A stretch of 41,473 nucleotides of DNA from the NCBI GenBank assembly GCA_035294725.1, contig DATGKK010000055.1, forward strand, positions 1 to 41,473. Reading direction: 5' to 3'. The first letter of the stretch is position 1. The number at the start of each line of letters is the position of its first letter. Positions 1 through 6,791 of the stretch are shown in pieces. A program made the position numbers and the translations under genes. The stretch comes from DATGKK01 sp035294725 (lineage in GTDB: Bacteria; Actinomycetota; Acidimicrobiia; Acidimicrobiales; Bog-793). Below the pieces are notes generated by a model that had not been told where the DNA came from, made no database searches, and saw only the letters and a program-made list of their open reading frames with translations.

Positions 1-1482
1 CTCGAGACGCCGAGCTCGCACATGCACGTGACCGGCGTCTACGTGATCGAGCCGGGGGAGCGGGCAACCTCGTTCGAAGAGATCCGCCAGATGGTCGCAG
101 AGCGGCTCCCGCTCGCCGCCCCGTTCCGCCGCCGCCTCGTGGAGGTGCCGCTCCGGCTCTCACACCCGTTCTGGATCGAGGACCCGGACTTCGACCTCGA
201 CTACCACGTCCGCCGGGCGGCGCTCCCTGCCCCCGGGGGGATGCGTGAGCTCGAGGCCTTCGTCGGCCAGGTCGTCGGGCTGCCGCTCGACCGGAGCCGC
301 CCGCTGTGGGAGATGTACGTCGTCGAGGGTCTCGAGGGTGGTCGCCTCGCGACGGTGACGAAGATGCACCACGCCGCCATCGACGGAGTGTCGGGCGCCG
401 AGATCGCGGCGACCTGGCTCGACCTCGAGCCGAACCCCCCCGAACGCCTGATCGTCGATCACTGGCACCCCGAGCCCGTGCCGACCGAGGTGGAGCTCAT
501 GGCCTTCGCGATGGCCTCCCTCGTCGGCCACCCGCTCCGGGCGGCGAGGACGGCCCGGCGAGTGGTCGAGTCGGCCCTGCACGTGACCGAGCGCAACCGG
601 CGGGCCGGGGTGGAGCCTCCCCCGTCGCCCTTCGACGCCCCGAAGACCTCCCTCAACCAGGCGATCACGCCGCACCGCCGGGTCGCGTTCGCCGAGCGCC
701 CGCTCGACGAGCTGAAGGCGGTGAAGAACCACTTCGGTTGCACCGTGAACGACGTCGTGCTCGCTCTCTGCGCCTCGGCGTTGCGGGCCTACCTGATCGA
801 GGGGGACGAACTGCCCGAGGAGCCCCTCGTGGCGATGGTCCCCATGTCGGTGCGGACCGAGTCGGAGCGCCTCGCCGGCGGCAACCGGGTCTCGGCGATG
901 CTGACCTCGCTCGCGACCAATCTCGAGGATCCGGCCGCCCGGTTGAGGGCCATCTCGGAGAGCATGCGCTCGGCCAAGGAGCAAGAGGAGCTGATCGGCG
1001 CCTCGACGCTCACGGACTGGACGGAGTTCACCTTCCCGGCCCTCATCGGGCGTGCCTCCCGGCTCATCTCGTCCATGAAGGTCTTCGACCGCGTGCGGCC
1101 GGCGTTCAACGTGACGATCTCGAACGTGCCCGGGCCGCCGTTCCCGCTGTTCATGGCGGGGGCGCGCATGGTCGGCTTCTACCCGCTCGGACCGGTGGCC
1201 GAGGGCGTCGGCCTCAACATCACGGTCATGAGCTACTGCGGCATCGTCTACTTCGGCTTCAACGCGTGCCGGGAGACGGCGCCCCGGGTGGCCGACCTGC
1301 CGAGGCTCGTCGGGGAGGCCCTCGACGAGCTCCTCGAGCTCGCCCGCCCGCCCCGCCGCCAGCCGGCTGGAGCTCGCCGGACCGGCCACGCCGCCACCGC
1401 TCCACCGGTGACCGAGGGAGCCGGCGCCCTCACGACCGAGGCCGAGGCCGGGGCCACGGGCGGCCTCGGCGCCGCCGGTTGA
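1..1482 (+). CDS. WS/DGAT-family O-acyltransferase, 5' end cut by window edge
   Basis: Wax ester synthase / acyl-CoA:diacylglycerol acyltransferase family. It joins an acyl-CoA to a fatty alcohol or diacylglycerol to make wax ester or triacylglycerol storage lipid. The frame is open from base 1 and reads LETPSSHMHVTGVYV, the conserved segment that normally follows about a dozen N-terminal residues, so the ATG at 22 is internal and the true start lies just left of the window. The catalytic HHxxxDG motif is seen as HHAAIDG (bases 367-387). The C-terminal NVTISNVPGP and PLGPVAEGVGLNI segments are also typical. The last 50 residues are an Ala/Gly/Pro-rich low-complexity tail. The following Rieske gene has its own promoter, so this is not clearly in an operon with it. 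The family is certain; the preferred acceptor is not. Confidence 0.93.
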   Translation, partial: LETPSSHMHVTGVYVIEPGERATSFEEIRQMVAERLPLAAPFRRRLVEVPLRLSHPFWIEDPDFDLDYHVRRAALPAPGGMRELEAFVGQVVGLPLDRSRPLWEMYVVEGLEGGRLATVTKMHHAAIDGVSGAEIAATWLDLEPNPPERLIVDHWHPEPVPTEVELMAFAMASLVGHPLRAARTARRVVESALHVTERNRRAGVEPPPSPFDAPKTSLNQAITPHRRVAFAERPLDELKAVKNHFGCTVNDVVLALCASALRAYLIEGDELPEEPLVAMVPMSVRTESERLAGGNRVSAMLTSLATNLEDPAARLRAISESMRSAKEQEELIGASTLTDWTEFTFPALIGRASRLISSMKVFDRVRPAFNVTISNVPGPPFPLFMAGARMVGFYPLGPVAEGVGLNITVMSYCGIVYFGFNACRETAPRVADLPRLVGEALDELLELARPPRRQPAGARRTGHAATAPPVTEGAGALTTEAEAGATGGLGAAG

Positions 1483-1515
1483 GCGCGCGGCCTTCCCGAG
1501 CCCGGGGCGGCGAGC

Positions 1516-1544
1516 TTGAGCCTGGGCGCGCGTTGGCGTAGGCT
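1516..1544 (+). promoter_or_regulatory. Promoter of the Rieske oxygenase gene
   Basis: A -35-like TTGAGC (1516-1521) and a -10-like TAGGCT (1539-1544) are separated by exactly 17 bases. The TetR-type inverted repeat begins right after the -10, over the expected transcription start, as in a repressible promoter. Assigned by eye only. Confidence 0.6.
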
Positions 1545-1563
1545 TGACTGTACAGTCAGTCAA
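1544..1563. promoter_or_regulatory. TetR-type operator, site 1
   Basis: The core GACTGTACAGTCAGTC (1546-1561) matches the GACTG(A/T)-N4-TCAGTC pattern found at three other promoters in the window. It also contains the perfect 14-base palindrome TGACTGTACAGTCA (1545-1558) and the wider inverted repeat TTGACTG/CAGTCAA. The likely ligand is the BetI-like TetR protein encoded from 10651. That link is inferred from site sharing and from one copy lying in the tetR promoter region. Confidence 0.72.
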
Positions 1564-1581
1564 AGTAGGAGACGGCAGGCC

Positions 1582-2814
1582 ATGACCTCGACCACGGACG
1601 ACGGCACCTCTTTGAGCGCCCCCGCGCCGGGCCGGCGGCCGGCGCCGCTCGACCCGGCCGAGCTCGCCGTGTCGCTCCGGCCCTTTGGTGAGAGCCGGAT
1701 GCTGCCTCGCGCCGCCTACACCGACGAGGCGGTGTTCGCCTGGGAGCAGGAGAGCTTTTTCGAGGGCGGTTGGAGCTGTCTCGGCCGGAGCACGCTCGTG
1801 TCGAAGGCGGGCGACCAGCGGGCCGAGCCGGTTGGGCGGGGGAGTGTCTTCCTCGTGCGCGCCCAGGACGGCACGGCGCGGGCGTTCGCCAACGCCTGCC
1901 GGCACCGCGGCCACGAGCTCCTCCCGTGCGGCGTCGATCCGGTCAACCGGCCGATCGTGCTCTGCCCCTACCACGCGTGGTCCTACCGTCTCGACGGCCG
2001 CCTCCGGAAGGCGCCGGGCTTCGACGGGCAGTCCCACTTCGATCCCGAGGGCCACGGCCTCGTCGAGCTCCGCCTCGCCGAGTGGCACGGCCTGCTCTTC
2101 GTCGACCCGTCCGGAGCCGCCGGTCCGTTCGCCGAGCACGTGGCCGGCCTCGAGGAGATCCTGGCCCCCTACGAGCTCGAGCGGCTCGTCACGGCCGGTC
2201 GCCACGAGTACGTGGTCGGGGCGAACTGGAAGATCCTCGCCGAGAACTACCAGGAGTGCTACCACTGCCCCGTCATCCACCCCGAGCTGTGCGCGGCGAG
2301 CCCCCCGACGAGCGGCGAGAACTACCAGCACCCCGGTGTGGGGGCCTGGGTCGCCGGCTGGATGGACATCCGGGAGGGCTACGCCACCATGTCGCTCGAC
2401 GGCCGCACGAGCGGCCGGCCGCTCCGGGGCCTCGACGAGCGCCGGCGGCGGATCGTCGACTACGTCGGCCTCTTCCCGAACGTGCTCATCAGCCTCCACC
2501 CCGACTACGTGATGACGCATGTGCTGACGCCGCTTGCGGCCGACCGGACCCGGATCGTCTGCGAGTGGCACTTCGCACCTGAGGACGTCGAGCGGGCGGA
2601 GTTCGACCCCTCCTTCGCCGTCGACTTCTGGGACGTCACCAACCGCCAGGACTGGCTCGCGTGCGAGTCGGTCCAGCGGGGGATGTCGAGCCCGCGGGCG
2701 ATCCCGGGCCCGCTCTCGGAACAGGAGGACGGCGTCTACCAGTGGGTGGCCATGCTGGCGGCGGGCTATCTCGGGCGGCCCCTGCGCACGCCCCCGGTCA
2801 CGGTGCGGGCGTAG
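1582..2814 (+). CDS. Rieske non-heme iron oxygenase, betaine/carnitine-demethylase-like alpha subunit
   Basis: Oxygenase component of a two-component Rieske system of 410 residues. The Rieske [2Fe-2S] ligands are Cys106, His108, Cys128 and His131 (C-x-H-x19-C-x2-H). The mononuclear iron site shows His228 and His233 in the ECYHCPVIH segment, and the third ligand is probably Asp351 or Asp357 in FWDVTNRQDW. The NRQDW..CE..Q signature and the length resemble glycine-betaine or carnitine type oxygenases, which remove N-methyl or trimethylamine groups, rather than aromatic dioxygenases. An in-frame upstream codon at 1516 exists, but ATG 1582 with TAGGAG ten bases before it fits better and keeps the operator outside the gene. 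No reductase partner is encoded in the window. The family is firm; the substrate is inferred. Confidence 0.9.
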   Translation: MTSTTDDGTSLSAPAPGRRPAPLDPAELAVSLRPFGESRMLPRAAYTDEAVFAWEQESFFEGGWSCLGRSTLVSKAGDQRAEPVGRGSVFLVRAQDGTARAFANACRHRGHELLPCGVDPVNRPIVLCPYHAWSYRLDGRLRKAPGFDGQSHFDPEGHGLVELRLAEWHGLLFVDPSGAAGPFAEHVAGLEEILAPYELERLVTAGRHEYVVGANWKILAENYQECYHCPVIHPELCAASPPTSGENYQHPGVGAWVAGWMDIREGYATMSLDGRTSGRPLRGLDERRRRIVDYVGLFPNVLISLHPDYVMTHVLTPLAADRTRIVCEWHFAPEDVERAEFDPSFAVDFWDVTNRQDWLACESVQRGMSSPRAIPGPLSEQEDGVYQWVAMLAAGYLGRPLRTPPVTVRA

Positions 2815-2832
2815 CTCCGACCCGCCGGACGG

Positions 2833-3669
2833 TCAGGCCGGGGGGCCGACCTGCCTCAGCTGCGCGACCTGGTCGGCGAGGAGCCGGACGATGAGAGCGG
2901 GCGCCTTGAGCTCTGCTCTCGTCGAGCTCGGCGCCGCCTTCGCCACCCGGAGGTAGACCTCGAGCACAGTCGTGCCGACGACCTCGATCGCGATGGCGCC
3001 GACGTGATGGGGCCAGGTGATGAGGGCCACCGCGTAGGTGGCGCTCTCAGCCGGAGCGGCCGGGTCCCTCGTGAAGGTCTGTGAGCCGGAGAAGCTGTGG
3101 CCGAGTGACTGGGCGGCGGTCTCGGCCTCCGAGCGCGTCGGGAAGGAGAGGGCTGCCGACGCGAGGACCGCCGGCACCGAGCTCGGGCTCTTGGCGGCGA
3201 CAGCGAAGCCCTCTGAGACGCCAGCCGTGCAGTCGGGGATCGAGGGGGCGACGGCCTCGCAGGTGGACCCCGCGAGCTGGAGGTCGGGCGACAGGCCGGG
3301 CGGCACGTCCCTGCACGGCAGCAGCGGCGCGTCCGACCATGCGGCTGGGCACCCGGCGCTCGCCGGGGTGGTCGAGCTCGTCGGGGCGAGGTTCGCGGGC
3401 TCTCCGAGGCTGGTCGAGGTCGTGGACCGCGCTCCGCCGGCGCGCGGAGGGTGCGCCAACGTCGCGGCGTGGCCGGAGGCGCATCCTGCCAGCGCCACAG
3501 CCGCCAGCAAGGCGGCCGCCACCGGGCCTGCGGCCAGGCGTCGTCCGCGAGGCCGTTTGCTGGACCGCCCTCGGGCGCCTCCGTGTGGGCGTGCGGTGGG
3601 CATCGTCGCGAGGGGGGATAGCTCTCGGTCGAAACGGAAGCGTCGGGAGCCACCCTGCCCGTAGCCCAC
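2833..3669 (-). CDS. Putative secreted lipoprotein, function unknown
   Basis: A protein of 278 residues if it starts at GTG 3669. A hydrophobic stretch ends in the lipobox LAGC, so the mature protein should be lipid-anchored outside the membrane. A Ser/Thr/Pro-rich linker follows, then a soluble domain with several Cys residues and no family I recognise. The start is uncertain. GTG 3669 lies exactly six bases after a -10-like TAGCCT, as at other leaderless genes here, but gives an unusually long positively charged N-region (lipid Cys63). The internal ATG at 3603 gives a conventional signal peptide (lipid Cys41) but has no visible ribosome site. It converges on the Rieske gene with an 18-base gap. 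There is no context clue to its role. Confidence 0.7.
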   Translation of the reverse strand: MGYGQGGSRRFRFDRELSPLATMPTARPHGGARGRSSKRPRGRRLAAGPVAAALLAAVALAGCASGHAATLAHPPRAGGARSTTSTSLGEPANLAPTSSTTPASAGCPAAWSDAPLLPCRDVPPGLSPDLQLAGSTCEAVAPSIPDCTAGVSEGFAVAAKSPSSVPAVLASAALSFPTRSEAETAAQSLGHSFSGSQTFTRDPAAPAESATYAVALITWPHHVGAIAIEVVGTTVLEVYLRVAKAAPSSTRAELKAPALIVRLLADQVAQLRQVGPPA

Positions 3670-3675
3670 GGCGCC

Positions 3676-3681
3676 AGGCTA
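3676..3681 (-). promoter_or_regulatory. Putative leaderless -10 element of the lipoprotein gene
   Basis: TAGCCT on the minus strand, with six bases (3675-3670) before GTG 3669. It has the same spacing as five other start codons in this window. No convincing -35 is visible. Confidence 0.45.
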
Positions 3682-3953
3682 CCGCTCCTTGGCGCGTCCC
3701 CACAGGAGGTGACGGCGCCGGCCGGCCGCCGCCGCCCGCCTTCCAAGCGACTCTGGTCGAGCACCCGCCACAACGGCTCGGCGACCTCTTTCCATGGTCG
3801 ATTGCCGACGCCGTTCTTCCCTTGTCGACAGGGTCCTCTCGCTCCGTCGCATCGTCACCCTCGGCGTCGCGCGAGTGAGGGCCTGGACGGCCTCCATGCC
3901 GGCTCGGGCCTCCGTGCCCCGGGTTGCGGGTCGCACGTGCTCGGAGCAGCGGC
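3682..3953. other. Non-coding or unassigned stretch between lipoprotein and acyl-CoA dehydrogenase
   Basis: About 270-350 bases, depending on the lipoprotein start, with no convincing gene. Reading frames here are rich in Arg and Ser with no motif, and base usage looks less G/C-biased at third positions than in neighbouring genes. Open frames of 60-120 codons exist on both strands but resemble nothing I know. It lies downstream of the acyl-CoA dehydrogenase and upstream of the lipoprotein gene. Confidence 0.5.
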
Positions 3954-5120
3954 TCAGACGAGCGAGCGCACGCCCTGTTTCGCAAGCTGGTCGGCAACGA
4001 TCACCCGCTGGATCTCGCTCGTGCCCTCCCAGATCCGCTCGACGCGAAGCTCCCGGAAGAACCGCTCGGCCACGTTCTCTCGCATGTAGCCGCGCCCGCC
4101 GAAGATCTGCACGGCGCGGTCGGCCACCCGCCCGGCCATCTCGGAGGCGTACAGCTTGACCATCGAGGCCTGGGCATGCTGCACCTTGCGGTCGCGCCCC
4201 TCGTCGACGCCGCGGGCCGCCTCGTAGACCATCGCCCGCGCGGCGTAGAGCTCGGTGAGGCTGTCGGCGAGCATCGCCTGCACGAGCTCGTACTCTCGGA
4301 TCGGGCGGCCGCCGACGACCCGCTCGGCGGCGAAACGGGAGGACTCGTCGACGAGGCGCTCGGCCGCCCCGAGGCACCGGGCGGCGACCATGAGGCGCTC
4401 GAAACGGAACCACTCGTGGGCGAACCGCATCCCGCCACCCTCCTCGCCGACGAGGTGGGTGGCCGGCACCCGGACCCCCTCGAAGGCGACGACCGGGTGC
4501 TGGTGGGCGATGGTGTGGGAGTAGGCCGGCGTCCGGACCACCCGCACGCCCGGAGAGGGGAGGTCGACGACGAACATGGCGTGCTCTCCGGCGTGGGGGC
4601 CATTGGTGAGGCGGCCCTGGAAGAAGGCGTAGGCGGCCTCGTTGAAGGAGGTCACGTGCCACTTCACCCCGTCGAGGACGTACCCGTCGCCGTCGCGGCG
4701 GGCCGTCGCCTCGATGGCGTCGACGTCGGACCCCGCCCCCTCCTCGGTGATGGCGTAGCACTCGGCCATCTCCCCGCGGATCGTCGGGAGCAGCCACCGC
4801 TCCCGCTGGTAGTCGGTCGCGACGGCGGGCCACCACTGCGGCGGCGTCGAGAGCATCCAGGCGAGCGCGTTCGTCACCCGCCCCACCTGCTCTTGCACGA
4901 GGACCTGCTGGAGCGTGCTGCAGCCTCGCCCGCCGAGCTCGGCGGGCATGTTCGTCGCGGTGAGCCCCTCGTGCCGGGCGCGCGCCGCCATGGCGGCGGC
5001 GACGCCGTCGGGGAGCTCCCCGCCGTGCTCCTCGGCGTACTGCTCGTAGCCGACGAGGTCCTCGACGAAGGCGCGGGCCCGGTCCTGGATCTCCAGGTCC
5101 TCGGCGGTCAGCTGGTGCAC
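3954..5120 (-). CDS. Acyl-CoA dehydrogenase
   Basis: FAD-dependent enzyme of 388 residues that introduces an alpha,beta double bond into an acyl-CoA. The flavin and substrate segment YAITEEGAGSD, the FGGRGYMRENVAERFFRE region and the C-terminal IWEGTSEIQR are all typical. Glu365 in WEGT is the expected catalytic base. The start is GTG 5120 with AAGGAG eight bases upstream. It is transcribed divergently from the sarcosine-oxidase-like flavoprotein gene, and one TetR-type operator lies between them over a TAGACT -10 reading toward this gene. With the acyl-CoA synthetase at 6.8-8.9 kb it could process a CoA-activated acid from the same pathway. The substrate chain cannot be told from sequence; a short or branched chain, or a betaine-type acyl-CoA, is possible. 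Confidence 0.92.
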   Translation of the reverse strand: MHQLTAEDLEIQDRARAFVEDLVGYEQYAEEHGGELPDGVAAAMAARARHEGLTATNMPAELGGRGCSTLQQVLVQEQVGRVTNALAWMLSTPPQWWPAVATDYQRERWLLPTIRGEMAECYAITEEGAGSDVDAIEATARRDGDGYVLDGVKWHVTSFNEAAYAFFQGRLTNGPHAGEHAMFVVDLPSPGVRVVRTPAYSHTIAHQHPVVAFEGVRVPATHLVGEEGGGMRFAHEWFRFERLMVAARCLGAAERLVDESSRFAAERVVGGRPIREYELVQAMLADSLTELYAARAMVYEAARGVDEGRDRKVQHAQASMVKLYASEMAGRVADRAVQIFGGRGYMRENVAERFFRELRVERIWEGTSEIQRVIVADQLAKQGVRSLV

Positions 5121-5137
5121 GTCCCGGCTCCTTGCTC

Positions 5138-5157
5138 TTGACTGAACATTCAGTCTA
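5138..5157. promoter_or_regulatory. TetR-type operator, site 2, in a divergent promoter
   Basis: GACTGAACATTCAGTC (5140-5155) has perfect seven-base arms around CA. Rightward, TTGACT (5138-5143) could be a -35 with GATCGT 17 bases later and GTG 5174 seven bases after that. Leftward, TAGACT (5157-5152) is a good -10 for the acyl-CoA dehydrogenase. One bound repressor would therefore cover both promoters. The site and its flanks are nearly identical to site 4 at 19.1 kb. Confidence 0.75.
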
Positions 5158-5173
5158 TGCGATCGTGGGCGGC

Positions 5174-6388
5174 GTGACCGAGAGGGCCGACGCCGTCGTG
5201 GTGGGGGGCGGGACCGTCGGCGGCTGGTGCGCCTGGTTCCTCAAAGCCGCCGGCCTCGAGCGGGTGGTCGTCGTCGAGGCGAGGACCCTCGGCGCCGGGG
5301 CGAGCAGCCGCGCGGCGGGGATGGTGCGGGCCCAGGGCGGCACCCCGTTCGCGGTCCGCCTCGGCATGTGGAGCCGCGACTTCTACCTCCGCCAAGCCGG
5401 AGAGCTCGGCGTCGACTCGGGCTTCGTGGCCCAGGGCTACCTCATGCCGGCGTTCACGACGGCGCAGGTCGCCGAGGGGCGAGCCAGGGTGGAGATGCAG
5501 CGGGGGCTCGGCCTCGAGGTCAGCTGGGTCGGCCCGGACGAGGTCCGCGAGCTCGTGCCGGCGATGTCGGCCGAGGGCGTCCTCGGCGGCTCCTTCGCCC
5601 CCGGCGACGGCTACATCGACCCCCCGCGCAACGTGGTGGCGTACGCGACGGCGCTCGCCCGGGCGAGGGTCGACGTGCGGGAGCGGACCGAGCTCCTCGG
5701 CCTTGACCGCGACCGCTCGGGAGCTCTCAGCGCGGTCGAGACCTCGCAGGGGCCGATCTCGACAGATCGCGTCGTGCTGACGGGCGGCCCCGAGCTGGCG
5801 GCGGTGGGCGAGCGCGCCGGGACGCGGATCTTCGCCGGCGGCACCCGCCACCAGGTCGCCGTGACCGAGCCGCACCCCGACGTCGCCCCCGAGCGCATCG
5901 CCATGGTCTTCGACGTCGCCGAGGGGATCTACTGGCGGCCCGAGGAGGGGGGCGTGCTGTTCGGGATGAGCAACCCCGACGAGCCGCCCGGCCCCGCCCG
6001 TGAGGTCGACTGGCCCTACCTCGCCAAGGTGCGAGAGCGGCTCGCCGAGCTCCTCCCGGCCTCGGCCCCGCTCGGGCTCCGGCGGGTCTGGGCCGCGACC
6101 ATCGACTACACGCCGGACCACCTTCCCATTCTCGGCCCAGCCCTCGATGCCGCCCGGACGCCCATCGCCGGCGTCACGGTGGCCTCCGCCGGCGGCCACG
6201 GGATGATGTGGGGGCCGGCCGTGGCCCGCGTGGCCGCCGATCTCTGCCTCGAGGGCAGGAGCGAGCTGGTCGAGACCGGGCAGCTCGGCCTCGACCGCTT
6301 CGACGCGGCGGGCCGGAGCCGCCTCGCCCCTGACCCGATCGCCCTCCCGTTCCCCGAGACCACCGTTGAAGAAAGGATGAGGCCATGA
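5174..6388 (+). CDS. FAD-dependent amine oxidoreductase (DAO / sarcosine-oxidase-beta-like)
   Basis: A flavoprotein of about 404 residues with the Rossmann motif GGGTVGG at residues 11-17 and the ending typical of D-amino-acid/sarcosine oxidases (ATIDYTPDHLPILGP, then SAGGHGMMWGP). Such enzymes oxidise secondary or tertiary amines, and members acting on N-methyl groups release formaldehyde. The GTG start at 5174 lies just after the operator; an upstream TTG at 5132 would place the operator inside the gene and is disfavoured, and GTG 5165 is also possible. Its stop overlaps the cupin start (ATGA), so the two are translationally coupled. Sharing an operator with an acyl-CoA dehydrogenase and a Rieske oxygenase suggests work on a demethylated intermediate. 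The exact amine is unknown. Confidence 0.87.
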   Translation: MTERADAVVVGGGTVGGWCAWFLKAAGLERVVVVEARTLGAGASSRAAGMVRAQGGTPFAVRLGMWSRDFYLRQAGELGVDSGFVAQGYLMPAFTTAQVAEGRARVEMQRGLGLEVSWVGPDEVRELVPAMSAEGVLGGSFAPGDGYIDPPRNVVAYATALARARVDVRERTELLGLDRDRSGALSAVETSQGPISTDRVVLTGGPELAAVGERAGTRIFAGGTRHQVAVTEPHPDVAPERIAMVFDVAEGIYWRPEEGGVLFGMSNPDEPPGPAREVDWPYLAKVRERLAELLPASAPLGLRRVWAATIDYTPDHLPILGPALDAARTPIAGVTVASAGGHGMMWGPAVARVAADLCLEGRSELVETGQLGLDRFDAAGRSRLAPDPIALPFPETTVEERMRP

Positions 6389-6759
6389 CCGACCTCCCGG
6401 CCGCCCCACCCGTCGCCCTCGCCGTGTTGCGGGACGCGGCCTCGACCGGCGACCTCGAGGACTGGGGCCCTCTCGAGGAGGCGACCGGTCCGCCGATGGC
6501 GACCTCCGGCCTCACGATGTGGGCGGACGAGTCCGGCTCCGAGTGCGGGATCTGGGAGTGCACGCCCGGCCCCTCTCACTGGGTGCTCGAGACGAACGAG
6601 CTCGTGCACGTGCTCGCCGGCTCGATGACCGTGACGCCTGACGACCCCGGGGCCGAGCCCGTGCGCCTCGGGCCCGGGGACAGCGCCCTGTTCCCCCTCG
6701 GCTGGTCGGGCCGCTGGGAGATCCACGAGCGGCTGAGGAAGCTGTACGTGATCTTCTGA
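6385..6759 (+). CDS. Small single-domain cupin (Cupin_3 / DUF861-like)
   Basis: A protein of 124 residues consisting of one cupin barrel. It has a GIWECTPGPSHW strand, a second motif beginning ELVHVLAGSMTVTPDD, and PGDSALFPLGWSGRWEIHERLRKLYVIF at the end, as in the ureidoglycine-aminohydrolase-type cupin family. These small cupins often sit next to FAD amine oxidoreductases and aminotransferases; their role is mostly unproven (metal-binding isomerase, hydrolase or sensor). The ATG overlaps the stop of the flavoprotein gene by four bases (ATGA), so the two proteins are probably made in fixed ratio. It converges on the acyl-CoA synthetase gene with 32 bases between stops. Confidence 0.8.
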   Translation: MTDLPAAPPVALAVLRDAASTGDLEDWGPLEEATGPPMATSGLTMWADESGSECGIWECTPGPSHWVLETNELVHVLAGSMTVTPDDPGAEPVRLGPGDSALFPLGWSGRWEIHERLRKLYVIF

Positions 6760-6791
6760 CCCTTGGCGGAGGCCGCGCCGGTCCCGTGGGC

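Noticed and set aside
160..2571. 803-codon minus-strand open frame opposite the WS/DGAT and Rieske genes
   Set aside because: No recognisable motif and low-complexity composition; both plus-strand genes on the same DNA have clear catalytic motifs.
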